Assembly (NCBI GenBank): GCA_963712165.1 | Contig: CAVQGY010000005.1 | Location: forward strand, 186,001 to 250,000 | DNA length: 64,000 nucleotides | Direction: 5' to 3' | Origin: B10-G9 sp963712165 | GTDB lineage: Bacteria > Chloroflexota > Anaerolineae > Anaerolineales > UBA11858 | The notes under the pieces: generated by a model | Told to the model about the DNA's origin: nothing | The model's input: only the letters and a program-made list of their open reading frames with translations | The model's database searches: none | Shown: piece after piece, positions 32,730-40,069 of the stretch | Layout of the letters: each line of letters starts with the position of its first letter | Position numbering within the stretch: position 1 is the first letter of the stretch | Made by a program: the position numbers and the translations under genes

Positions 32730-33311
32730 ATGGAGAATCTCTCAGATGCAGATCTGAAAAAAATTGTGGAAGAAGTGGTCTCCAGTCTGACCAGGGAGAT
32801 GCCTTCCCAGATCGTGACCCAGAAAGATAGCGCTCCCGCGACTACACCAGATAACAGTCCAGTAGTTGATAGTAAGGCTGTCGCAATTGGCGCTGATCAC
32901 GGCGGGTTTCCACTGAAGGAGATCCTCAAAGGTTTTTTGAAGGAGAAAGGCTACCAGTTTATAGATTGCGGGACGAACAGCACGGAATCCGTGGATTATC
33001 CTGATTTTGCCAGGGCGGTGGCCGAGCTTGTGGCGGACGGAACTGCCTGGCGGGGAATCATGATCGATGGCGCAGGTATTGGAAGCTGTATGGCGGCAAA
33101 TAAGGTCCCTGGAATCAGGGCAGCCATGTGTTATGACTATGCCACAGCCTTCAACAGCCGGGAACACAACAACGCCAATCTTCTTACCCTGGGCGCCGGT
33201 CTGATCGGTGCCAATTTAGCCAAGCAGATCACAGCTACATTCTTAGAAACGGAATTCGGCGGCGGACGCCATGGCCGCCGGGTTGACAAAATCATGGCAA
33301 TCGAGAGTTGA
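32730..33311 (+). CDS. rpiB: BMC-associated ribose-5-phosphate isomerase B
   Basis: 193 residues. Residues 49-193 are an RpiB/LacAB isomerase domain (AIGADHGGFPLKE, SVDYPDFA, NKVPGIRAAMCYD, SREHNNANLLTLG, GGRHGRRVDKI). Residues 4-24 (LSDADLKKIVEEVVSSLTRE) form an amphipathic helix joined by a 24-residue Pro/Ser/Thr linker, the layout of an encapsulation peptide. The usual catalytic Cys of the CGTG motif is Asp113 here (IDGAGIG); Cys120 lies seven residues on. ATG 32730 is chosen by spacing from ACAGGAG. It interconverts pentose 5-phosphates; the exact substrate may be altered. Confidence 0.88.
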   Translation: MENLSDADLKKIVEEVVSSLTREMPSQIVTQKDSAPATTPDNSPVVDSKAVAIGADHGGFPLKEILKGFLKEKGYQFIDCGTNSTESVDYPDFARAVAELVADGTAWRGIMIDGAGIGSCMAANKVPGIRAAMCYDYATAFNSREHNNANLLTLGAGLIGANLAKQITATFLETEFGGGRHGRRVDKIMAIES

Positions 33312-33314
33312 CAT

Positions 33315-34250
33315 ATGGAAACTAGAACACAGGAGATCAAACGTCTGGTGGAGATCATTGCCCGGGAAGTATTGATTGCCCTCAACGAAAGGGATTATAA
33401 GGCTGATCAATCCTCCGGGGAATATTGCACCTCAGAATGTGCTGAGGGCATCTGCGTGGATACCTGCTTCAACAAGGTAGGCGAGGTGGTCAGTGCGGGT
33501 GCTTCCAGGATCACGTCCCAATTGGGAAATATTCCGGACGACCCCGATATTGCTGGTCTGATAGATCATACCCTGCTTAAGCCAGATGCTACCGCCGACC
33601 AGATCGCTCAACTATGTTATGAAGCTCGAAAGTATAAGTTTGCCTCGGTCTGTGTTAATCCTACCCATGTCAAACTTTGTGCCGAGCTGCTTCAGGGGAC
33701 CCGGGTCAAGGTTTGCACAGTGATCGGCTTCCCCTTGGGTGCATCTTCACCAGAAGTCAAAGCCTTTGAAGCCCAGACAGCCATCAAGGATGGTGCAACC
33801 GAGATCGATATGGTGCTCAATGTAGGGGCCTTGAAAGCCGGCGATTTGACCCTGGCTGCCCGGGATATTCATGAAGTAGTTCGAGTTGGCCATGCTGCCG
33901 GGGTAATTGTCAAGGTGATCATTGAGACTTCCCTCTTGAACGATGAAGAAAAAGTCACTGCCTGCCTTTTAGCCAAAGAAGCGGGTGCGGATTTTGTGAA
34001 AACCTCTACCGGCTTCTCCGGGGGAGGGGCCACAGTGGATGATGTCAACCTGATGCGCAGGGTGGTAGGCCCTGAGATGGGCGTAAAAGCCTCCGGTGGG
34101 GTCAGGGACTTCGAAGACGCCCGGAATATGGTCAAGGCCGGAGCAACTCGGTTGGGAGCAAGCGCTGGTGTGAAGATCGTTGCGGGGCAGCTGGCATCCA
34201 ACGGAAATGGATCGTCAGCCAAACCAGCTGAAAAAGCCTCAACATATTAA
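33315..34250 (+). CDS. deoC: BMC-associated deoxyribose-phosphate aldolase
   Basis: 311 residues; the catalytic barrel starts near residue 78. Asp165 (EIDMVLNVG), the Schiff-base Lys229 (FVKTSTGFSGGGAT) and Lys258 (VKASGGVRD) match DERA. It splits 2-deoxyribose-5-phosphate into acetaldehyde and glyceraldehyde-3-phosphate. The N-terminal extension has an amphipathic helix (about 6-25, EIKRLVEIIAREVLIALNE), fitting an encapsulation peptide, then Cys38, 42, 47 and 51 (CX3CX4CX3C), a possible metal or Fe-S site. The C-terminus has a Ser/Ala-rich tail. It starts three bases after rpiB. Extra length over ordinary DERA (about 220-260) comes from these ends. Confidence 0.92.
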   Translation: METRTQEIKRLVEIIAREVLIALNERDYKADQSSGEYCTSECAEGICVDTCFNKVGEVVSAGASRITSQLGNIPDDPDIAGLIDHTLLKPDATADQIAQLCYEARKYKFASVCVNPTHVKLCAELLQGTRVKVCTVIGFPLGASSPEVKAFEAQTAIKDGATEIDMVLNVGALKAGDLTLAARDIHEVVRVGHAAGVIVKVIIETSLLNDEEKVTACLLAKEAGADFVKTSTGFSGGGATVDDVNLMRRVVGPEMGVKASGGVRDFEDARNMVKAGATRLGASAGVKIVAGQLASNGNGSSAKPAEKASTY

Positions 34251-34262
34251 AAGGAAACCAGG

Positions 34263-34553
34263 ATGAAGATTGCCCGCGTAATAGGCAGCACAATTTCAAC
34301 CATCAAAAGCCCCCGGATCCAGGATACAAAACTCCTGCTCTGCCAGGAAACGGACGCCTTTGGTAAAGATGAACTGGGCATACCCTATGCGGCTATTGAC
34401 CTGGTAGATGCCGGTGAGGGAGACCTGGTCCTGACCTGTCATGGCTCTGCGGCCAGACAAACTCCGCTCACCAAGGAAACCCCTACAGATGCTGTGATCA
34501 TGGCCGTACTGGACCAACTGGAAGTTGACGGCGAGATCACTTTCAGGAAATGA
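34263..34553 (+). CDS. BMC-P pentameric vertex protein (EutN/CcmL family), copy 1
   Basis: 96 residues of the EutN/CcmL fold: MKIARVIGSTISTIKSP, then LVDAGEGDLVLTCHGSAARQT and DAVIMAVLDQLE. Pentamers cap the twelve vertices of microcompartment shells. It is closely similar to the next gene, so the two arose by duplication. ATG 34263 follows AAAAGGAAACCAGG. Position right after deoC supports a shared operon. Confidence 0.92.
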   Translation: MKIARVIGSTISTIKSPRIQDTKLLLCQETDAFGKDELGIPYAAIDLVDAGEGDLVLTCHGSAARQTPLTKETPTDAVIMAVLDQLEVDGEITFRK

Positions 34554-34568
34554 TTTCAGGAGACAGGT

Positions 34569-34859
34569 ATGCTGATCGCTAAAGTTATTGGAACAACAGT
34601 ATCAACCATCAAAGAACCTACCCTGGAAGGCAGGAAACTTCTGATCCTGCGGCAGACAGGCGTGGATGGTAAACCGGTCGGAAAACCCTATGTGGCGGTG
34701 GACACCCTGGATGCCGGTATTGGGGATCTGGTGCTGACCGCTCATGGATCAAGCGGCAGGCAGACAGAACAGACTAAAGACCGCCCGGTAGATGCTGTCA
34801 TCATGGCAGTCATTGACCATCTTAGCGTCGAGGGAGAAATAACCTACCAGAAGGAATGA
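34569..34859 (+). CDS. BMC-P pentameric vertex protein (EutN/CcmL family), copy 2
   Basis: 96 residues. MLIAKVIGTTVSTIKEP, LDAGIGDLVLTAHGSSGRQTEQT and DAVIMAVIDHLSVEGEITYQ match copy 1 throughout, so it is a tandem paralogue. ATG 34569 follows CAGGAGACAGGT. Two near-identical pentamers side by side suggest mixed or alternative vertices. Confidence 0.92.
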   Translation: MLIAKVIGTTVSTIKEPTLEGRKLLILRQTGVDGKPVGKPYVAVDTLDAGIGDLVLTAHGSSGRQTEQTKDRPVDAVIMAVIDHLSVEGEITYQKE

Positions 34860-34886
34860 CCTTAGAAATGTTAAGGGGATACTCCT

Positions 34887-36359
34887 ATGCCAGAATTTGA
34901 TAAAGATCTACGTTCGATCCAGCAGGCCCGCCAGATGATGATCAGTGCCAGGGAAGCCCAACAAGTGTGGTGTTTTGCAACCCAGGCTGAAGTTGACCGT
35001 GTTTGTGAAGCCATGACCGAGGCGGCCTTTGCCGCAGCCGAGCGTCTGGGAAGGATGGCCGCTGAAGAGACCGGTTTTGGTGTACCGGAACATAAGAAGA
35101 TCAAGAACCAGTTCGCCTCCCAGGCAGTCTGGGAATCGATCAAGGATGTAAAGACGGTCGGCATCATCGAGAAGGATGATGTCAAGAAGTTATACAAGAT
35201 TGCCTGGCCGATGGGTGTTATCGCAGCCCTGACTCCCAGTACCAATCCAACCTCTACTGTGATGAATAAAGTCCTGATGGCGGTGAAGGCTCGCAACGCG
35301 ATTGTCATCGCGCCTCATCCCGCGGCAGTCAACTGCTGCGTGGAAACTGCCCGAATCATGGATCAGGCTGCTGTAGTTGCAGGTGCGCCTGAAGGATTGA
35401 TCCACTGTATGTCTGAAATCTCTTTGCCTGGTACTGATGAACTTCTCTCCCATAAATACACTGCATTGATCCTCGCTACAGGTGGTGGGCCGATGGTCCG
35501 GGCAGCCCATTCGAAAGGCAAACCGGCCTATGGCGTGGGCCCGGGAAATGTCCCCGTCTATGTGGACCGCTCGGCAGATCTGGAAAAAGCTGCCCGCTAC
35601 ATCACAGGCAGCAAGGCCTTTGATTTTTCAACCATCTGCGCCACAGAACAGGCTGTTGTGGCTGACAGGCCCATTGCCAGCCGCCTGAAAGAACTGATGC
35701 AGGCCGAGGGAGCCTACTGGGTTTCTCAAACAGAGGCGGATGCTTTGCGTTCCCTGCTCTTTTATCCGGATGGAACGATCAATGCCAAGACAGTTGGGAA
35801 ATCCCCCCAGGTCCTTGCGGCTATGTCAGGATTTTCGATTCCCGATTCAGCCCGCATCCTGGTCGCAGATCTTCAAGTTGTTGGCCGGGATGAACCTCTC
35901 TCGCGTGAGAAACTGACCACAGTTCTAGGATTTTATATCGCTGATGGCTGGGAAGCCGGCTGTGATCGCTGTCTGGAATTGATCGATTTTGGAGGGAAGG
36001 GCCACAGCTTGATCATCCATGCTACCAACGAAGACATCATCTATGCCTTTGGCCTTGAGAAACCGGTCTTCCGGATCGGGGTCAACACTATGGGCACCCT
36101 GGGGATGATCGGCTACACGACTGGGATCTCTCCCTCTTTGACACTCGGCTCAGGCGGAGTTGGCGGAGCGATCACCGGGGATAATATCGAGGTCCACCAT
36201 CTCTTTAATGTCAAGCGGATGGCATTTGAGACCAGCTCACCCCCGCAGGAAGCATTCCAGCCTGGGCGAGTCCCGGCTGGAAGCATCCAGGCGCCTGATT
36301 TTCAGGATTTGGAAAAGCTGGTTCAGGAAACTGTGATGGAAATACTGGGTAAAAAATAA
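34887..36359 (+). CDS. BMC CoA-acylating aldehyde dehydrogenase (PduP/EutE-like)
   Basis: 490 residues. Nucleophile Cys251 in FSTICATEQAVV, NAD-site ALTPSTNPTST (about 114), and GVGPGNVPVYVD mark a CoA-dependent aldehyde dehydrogenase. It turns acetaldehyde, CoA and NAD into acetyl-CoA and NADH. Residues about 445-470 are a Pro/Ser/Ala linker and the end DFQDLEKLVQETVMEILGKK is an amphipathic helix, a C-terminal encapsulation peptide. In PduP the peptide is N-terminal; a C-terminal one is known in other BMC classes. AAGGGGAT precedes ATG 34887. Acetaldehyde would come from DeoC. Confidence 0.93.
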   Translation: MPEFDKDLRSIQQARQMMISAREAQQVWCFATQAEVDRVCEAMTEAAFAAAERLGRMAAEETGFGVPEHKKIKNQFASQAVWESIKDVKTVGIIEKDDVKKLYKIAWPMGVIAALTPSTNPTSTVMNKVLMAVKARNAIVIAPHPAAVNCCVETARIMDQAAVVAGAPEGLIHCMSEISLPGTDELLSHKYTALILATGGGPMVRAAHSKGKPAYGVGPGNVPVYVDRSADLEKAARYITGSKAFDFSTICATEQAVVADRPIASRLKELMQAEGAYWVSQTEADALRSLLFYPDGTINAKTVGKSPQVLAAMSGFSIPDSARILVADLQVVGRDEPLSREKLTTVLGFYIADGWEAGCDRCLELIDFGGKGHSLIIHATNEDIIYAFGLEKPVFRIGVNTMGTLGMIGYTTGISPSLTLGSGGVGGAITGDNIEVHHLFNVKRMAFETSSPPQEAFQPGRVPAGSIQAPDFQDLEKLVQETVMEILGKK

Positions 36360-36406
36360 ACCCTATTCAAAAAAAGAGTCTATTCATTTAGTACAAGGAG
36401 TAAAAA

Positions 36407-36736
36407 ATGGCACAACAAGATCCTTCCTTTATCGCCCTCGGTATGGTGGAGACCCGCGGCCTGGTTGGCGCAGTGGAAGCCGCTGATGCCATGGTCAAGG
36501 CAGCCAATGTGGTCCTGATTGGATCCGAATATGTTGGCGGCGGATTTGTGACCGTGATGGTCCGGGGCGACGTGGGCGCTGTCAAGGCGGCCACTGATGC
36601 TGGCGGCGCTGCCGCAAAACGGGTTGGGGAGCTGGTATCGATCCATGTCATCCCGCGCCCGCACGAGAACGTGGAAATGGTGCTGCCTCATAGCTCGAAG
36701 GGCACCTTTGGCGGACGTTCAGAAGATAAGAAATAG
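36407..36736 (+). CDS. BMC-H hexameric shell protein
   Basis: 109 residues, single BMC domain: ALGMVETRGLVGAVEAADAMVKAANVVL, then VTVMVRGDVGAVKAATDAG and HVIPRPHENVE. The pore-loop segment reads YVGGGFVTV, more Gly-rich than the usual KIGSG. The C-terminal tail is short and polar. It makes the flat facets of the shell and its pores admit small substrates. It is the only BMC-H in the operon. AAGGAGTAAAA precedes the ATG. Confidence 0.95.
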   Translation: MAQQDPSFIALGMVETRGLVGAVEAADAMVKAANVVLIGSEYVGGGFVTVMVRGDVGAVKAATDAGGAAAKRVGELVSIHVIPRPHENVEMVLPHSSKGTFGGRSEDKK

Positions 36737-36745
36737 CGGTGTATC

Positions 36746-37597
36746 TTGAGTTCAACTGAACTCCTTAAGGTCTTAAGCCGCGCTGCCGAACTTTTTCACT
36801 GGGTAGACAACCCAGAACCCGCTCCATTTGAATCTCCTCCTACGGGAATCCTCAAAGTGGGCGTGGACCTGGGCACTGCTTACCTCACAATCGCTGTGCT
36901 GGATGAAAATGACCAGCCTTTGACAGGTGAATACCAGTTCGCGCAGGTGGCCAAGGATGGGCTGGTGGTGGACTTTGTCGGCGCAGTCGATCTGGTCAAG
37001 AGTATGAAGGGCCGCATCGAAAGGCGCCTGGGCAGGGAGCTCACCCATGCAGCCAGTGGATATCCCCCGGGTGTACCCCGGACGGAAGTCCAGGCTACAG
37101 CCCATGTGGTTGAAGCTGCAGGCTTGATCTGCACCGGCCTGGTGGATGAACCCACAGCTGCCAATAACCTGGTTTGTTTGCAGGATGGGGTTATTGTGGA
37201 TGTGGGCGGCGGCACAACCGGAATCGCTGTGGTGGAAAATGGCGAGGTGGTGTACACCGCAGATGAGGCAACTGGCGGGACACATTTTTCTCTGGTGATC
37301 GCCGGCGCGCATGACATCTCATTCGAACAGGCCGAAAGGCTGAAGATTGACCCGGTAGAACAACCTGCTCTTTTCCCCGTGGTCAAACCTGTCCTTGAAA
37401 AGGTTGCCAGCATTGTAGCCAGGCATATTGAAGGCTACCGTGTGCCGGAGATCGCCCTGGTGGGTGGCACCAGCGCCTTTTACCGGGCAGCAGAAGTTGT
37501 CGAAGATTATACAGGTATACCCACCTGGGTCCCAGATCATCCTGCCCTGGTGACCCCGATCGGCATGGCAATGCATAACAACGTGGATTTGAGCTGA
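36746..37597 (+). CDS. EutJ-like actin/Hsp70-fold ATPase
   Basis: 283 residues, matching EutJ in length and motifs: VGVDLGTAYLTIAVLD (phosphate 1), VDEPTAANNLV, VDVGGGTTGIAVVENG (phosphate 2) and IALVGGTSAF (adenosine). EutJ is a predicted chaperone or reactivase in ethanolamine operons; its role is not settled. Here no ethanolamine ammonia-lyase is present, so its client must differ, perhaps shell or cargo assembly. The start is TTG 36746, ten bases after the BMC-H stop, with a weak ribosome site (GCGGTG), which would keep its level low. Confidence 0.88.
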   Translation: MSSTELLKVLSRAAELFHWVDNPEPAPFESPPTGILKVGVDLGTAYLTIAVLDENDQPLTGEYQFAQVAKDGLVVDFVGAVDLVKSMKGRIERRLGRELTHAASGYPPGVPRTEVQATAHVVEAAGLICTGLVDEPTAANNLVCLQDGVIVDVGGGTTGIAVVENGEVVYTADEATGGTHFSLVIAGAHDISFEQAERLKIDPVEQPALFPVVKPVLEKVASIVARHIEGYRVPEIALVGGTSAFYRAAEVVEDYTGIPTWVPDHPALVTPIGMAMHNNVDLS

Positions 37598-37640
37598 GAA
37601 CCCCAACCGGTTCCCGGTGAAAGTCCCCAGAGGAGTGAGT

Positions 37641-38273
37641 ATGACAAATCAAGAATTTCAATTACGCGTGTATTGTTACCTTGACCGCATGCAATCCGAG
37701 GTCGCGGCCTTTGTGGGAACCATCACCCAGGGTGACCTACCAGTGGAAGGCATGGCGTCCCTTTATGTGGAGATGGCACCAGGCAATGAAGTCTTTCGCG
37801 TGGTAGACATCGCGGTCAAGGCGACAGAAGCCAAACCTGGCGCCCAGGTGGTAGAACGGGAATTCGGCATGTTTGAGGTGCACTCCCTGAACCAGGCAGC
37901 TGTCCTGGAATCCGGCCAGATCGTGCTCGACAGGCTGGGGCTGGTCAAGGAAGACCGCATCAAGCCCCTTGTGTATTCCTCCAACCTGATCACGCGGGTC
38001 GACCCGTACCAGGCCCAGCTACTGAACCGCTGGCGCAGAGGTTCGATGCTTGTGGCAGGTGAGACCCTGTTCGTGTTAGAAGTAGCCCCGGCAGCTTATA
38101 TCATGCTGGCAGCCAATGAGGCGGAAAAGAAAGCCAATGTCAAGATCATCCATATAGCTTCCGTCGGAAGGTTTGGAAGGATGTGGATGTCGGGCACAGA
38201 AGCTGAGATGGTCACAGCCAGGGATGCCGCGATCCAGGCCATGGAGAACGTGGAAGGCATCGCGGGCAAGTAA
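37641..38273 (+). CDS. BMC-T tandem-domain shell protein
   Basis: 210 residues made of two fused BMC domains of about 100 residues each: about 2-100 (MASLYVEMAPGNEVFRVVDIAVKATEAKPG) and about 105-208 (ETLFVLEVAPAAYIMLAANEAEKKANVK). Each domain begins with extra strands before the core, indicating the circularly permuted EutL-like arrangement. Such trimers often form larger, gated pores. ATG 37641 follows AGAGGAGTGAG; the upstream in-frame GTG has no site. Confidence 0.85.
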   Translation: MTNQEFQLRVYCYLDRMQSEVAAFVGTITQGDLPVEGMASLYVEMAPGNEVFRVVDIAVKATEAKPGAQVVEREFGMFEVHSLNQAAVLESGQIVLDRLGLVKEDRIKPLVYSSNLITRVDPYQAQLLNRWRRGSMLVAGETLFVLEVAPAAYIMLAANEAEKKANVKIIHIASVGRFGRMWMSGTEAEMVTARDAAIQAMENVEGIAGK

Positions 38274-38288
38274 TCCAGGAGGATTCTG

Positions 38289-38654
38289 ATGCCAAAGATA
38301 TTTTATACAGAACGGGATATTGAGGATCTGTACCGAAGCGGGGTAGCCACCCTGGTAGTGAATGATGATGTGGTGGTTACCGATCTGGCCCGGGAAAAAG
38401 CCCGCAAGCTGGGCCTGGAGCTTTTAAAGGAACATGATCAACCATCCAGCGCTCCGATCCGGCCCTACATCACAAAAAACGTATCCCCCAGCGCAGCTCC
38501 TCCATTGCCCCAGGCCCCGGAACCGGTGCCGCCCCGGGCAGCTCTTGAGGATCGCGTTTTTCAGGCGGTCCAGGCACAGGTGGGAGATACCGTTGAAGCA
38601 GATTTGTTAAGGACCATCATTCAGCGGGTTCTCAAAAACGTGGGAGGAAGCTGA
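38289..38654 (+). CDS. Small BMC-operon protein with peptide-like C-terminal helix
   Basis: 121 residues. Residues 1-47 (MPKIFYTERDIEDLYRSGV...LAREKARKLGLELL) resemble a segment found at the N-termini of several BMC accessory proteins such as EutT/EutQ-like proteins (from memory). Residues 50-85 are a Pro/Ala/Ser linker. Residues 86-121 contain an amphipathic helix, ending ADLLRTIIQRVLKNVGGS, similar in pattern to encapsulation peptides. No enzyme domain is left between them. It could be an adaptor between shell and cargo. CCAGGAGGATT precedes ATG 38289, and the stop lies one base before the next start. Confidence 0.75.
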   Translation: MPKIFYTERDIEDLYRSGVATLVVNDDVVVTDLAREKARKLGLELLKEHDQPSSAPIRPYITKNVSPSAAPPLPQAPEPVPPRAALEDRVFQAVQAQVGDTVEADLLRTIIQRVLKNVGGS

Positions 38655-38655
38655 G

Positions 38656-38976
38656 ATGCTTTTTGGCCGAGTGAGAGGTACAGCTGTGGCTTCTGTAAAA
38701 TACGAGGATCTTACCGGGATGAAGCTGCTGGTTGTCGAACCTCTTAATAAACACCTTGAGCCCACAGGTCCGCTTCAGGTAGCTGTGGATGTTGTCCAGG
38801 CCGGTCCTGGAGACCTCTGTGTTATGGTCCGCTCCCGGGAAGCGGCCCTGGCGATGGATATCCATACCTTTGTGCCAGTCGACCTGGCATTGATCGGGAT
38901 CGTTGATGAATTGGTTGTTCATCCAGATAACGAATTTGATGTCACCCTGAAAAAAGGGACTACAAAATACACCTGA
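38656..38976 (+). CDS. BMC-P pentameric vertex protein, copy 3
   Basis: 106 residues of the EutN/CcmL family: MLFGRVRGTAVASVKYEDLTG, VAVDVVQAGPGDLCVMVRSREAA and LIGIVDELVV. It is diverged from copies 1 and 2 and has a C-terminal extension (NEFDVTLKKGTTKYT). It follows the small adaptor-like gene by one base, so it is translationally coupled. Confidence 0.88.
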   Translation: MLFGRVRGTAVASVKYEDLTGMKLLVVEPLNKHLEPTGPLQVAVDVVQAGPGDLCVMVRSREAALAMDIHTFVPVDLALIGIVDELVVHPDNEFDVTLKKGTTKYT

Positions 38977-38979
38977 CCT

Positions 38980-39258
38980 ATGATACTTGGAAAAGTAACC
39001 GGAACCGTAGTGACTACAATAAGTCACGCACATTATAAGAACCGCCGCCTGCTGGTTGTCCAGCCCTTGACTTTGCCGGGGGATCCACCTGAAGGTGATT
39101 TTGTAGCTCTGGATAATTCCCAGGCTGGGGTGGGTGACACAGTGCTGGTCAACAGAGAAGGTAACGGGGCCCGCCAGATCCTGGATAATCCTGATGGCTG
39201 TGTGATTTCTGTCATTGTGGGCATCGTGGATTCCCTGCAAATCGAGGAATTGGAGTAG
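38980..39258 (+). CDS. BMC-P pentameric vertex protein, copy 4
   Basis: 92 residues: MILGKVTGTVVTTISHAHYKN, FVALDNSQAGVGDTVLVNREGNGARQ and VIVGIVDSLQI are standard EutN/CcmL motifs. It starts three bases after copy 3. It is the fourth pentamer gene in the operon, and diverged from the others. Confidence 0.9.
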   Translation: MILGKVTGTVVTTISHAHYKNRRLLVVQPLTLPGDPPEGDFVALDNSQAGVGDTVLVNREGNGARQILDNPDGCVISVIVGIVDSLQIEELE

Positions 39259-39260
39259 GT

Positions 39261-40019
39261 ATGCGTATACCCCTGATTGCCGGAAATTGGAAGATGAATA
39301 TGACTGAAAGGGAGGCCATCTCCCTGGTCAGGACCCTTATGCAGCGCTCCCGTTATTACTCCGGGGTGGAAATCCTGATCTGCCCACCTTTCACATCCTT
39401 ATCACAGCTTCATAAACTGCTGGTCAGCTCATCCATCCTGTTGGGTGCCCAGAATATATCAGATCAACCATCTGGGGCCTACACCGGAGAGATCTCTGGC
39501 AAGATGGCTGGGGAGTTTTGCACGTATGTGATCCTGGGTCACAGCGAAAGGCGGTCCTACTTCGGAGAGGATGACTCCCTGATCAATAGAAAAGTCAAAG
39601 CTGCCCGTGAGTCGGGCCTGGTCCCAGTCCTGTGTGTGGGTGAGTCCCTGGCAGAAAGGGATGCCGGCCAGGCAGCGGGGGTGATCAGCCGCCAGATCCG
39701 GGGAGCTTTGGAGGGAGTGAGTATATCCCGGGCAGCGGAAATGGTCATCGCTTATGAACCGGTTTGGGCCATCGGCACAGGACGGTCCGCATCACCGGAG
39801 GATATATCAGAAATGATCTCTGAAGTCATTCGCCCGGGATTGGCCGGTCAGTGGGGAGAGGAGCTTGCAGGTGGAATCCGGATCTTGTATGGAGGGTCTG
39901 TAGATCCAGGCAATGCAGGGGGATATATCAAACAGTTTGAGATCGATGGAGCCCTGGTCGGTGGAGCAAGTTTATCCGCAGAAAAATTCCTGGGGATCAT
40001 TGATAGAACTCAGTCTTAG
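39261..40019 (+). CDS. tpiA: Triosephosphate isomerase
   Basis: 252 residues, full-length TIM barrel. Catalytic Lys is in GNWKMN, His in ILGHSERR and Glu in IAYEPVWAIGTG, with phosphate-binding LYGGSVDPGNA. It converts glyceraldehyde-3-phosphate to dihydroxyacetone phosphate. It starts two bases after the last shell gene and ends 50 bases before the operon terminator, so it belongs to the BMC unit. There is no terminal extension, so it probably acts in the cytosol on the triose released by DeoC. Confidence 0.95.
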   Translation: MRIPLIAGNWKMNMTEREAISLVRTLMQRSRYYSGVEILICPPFTSLSQLHKLLVSSSILLGAQNISDQPSGAYTGEISGKMAGEFCTYVILGHSERRSYFGEDDSLINRKVKAARESGLVPVLCVGESLAERDAGQAAGVISRQIRGALEGVSISRAAEMVIAYEPVWAIGTGRSASPEDISEMISEVIRPGLAGQWGEELAGGIRILYGGSVDPGNAGGYIKQFEIDGALVGGASLSAEKFLGIIDRTQS

Positions 40020-40069
40020 ATATCCAAATTAATCTCTAGAGCTGTAAATGGGTGGCATTTATCATATTA

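Noticed and set aside
31857..40019. Ethanolamine (Eut), propanediol (Pdu) or glycyl-radical BMC
   Set aside because: None of the signature enzymes (EutBC, PduCDE, glycyl-radical enzyme and activase) is present; only EutN-, EutJ- and PduP-like parts are shared across BMC types.
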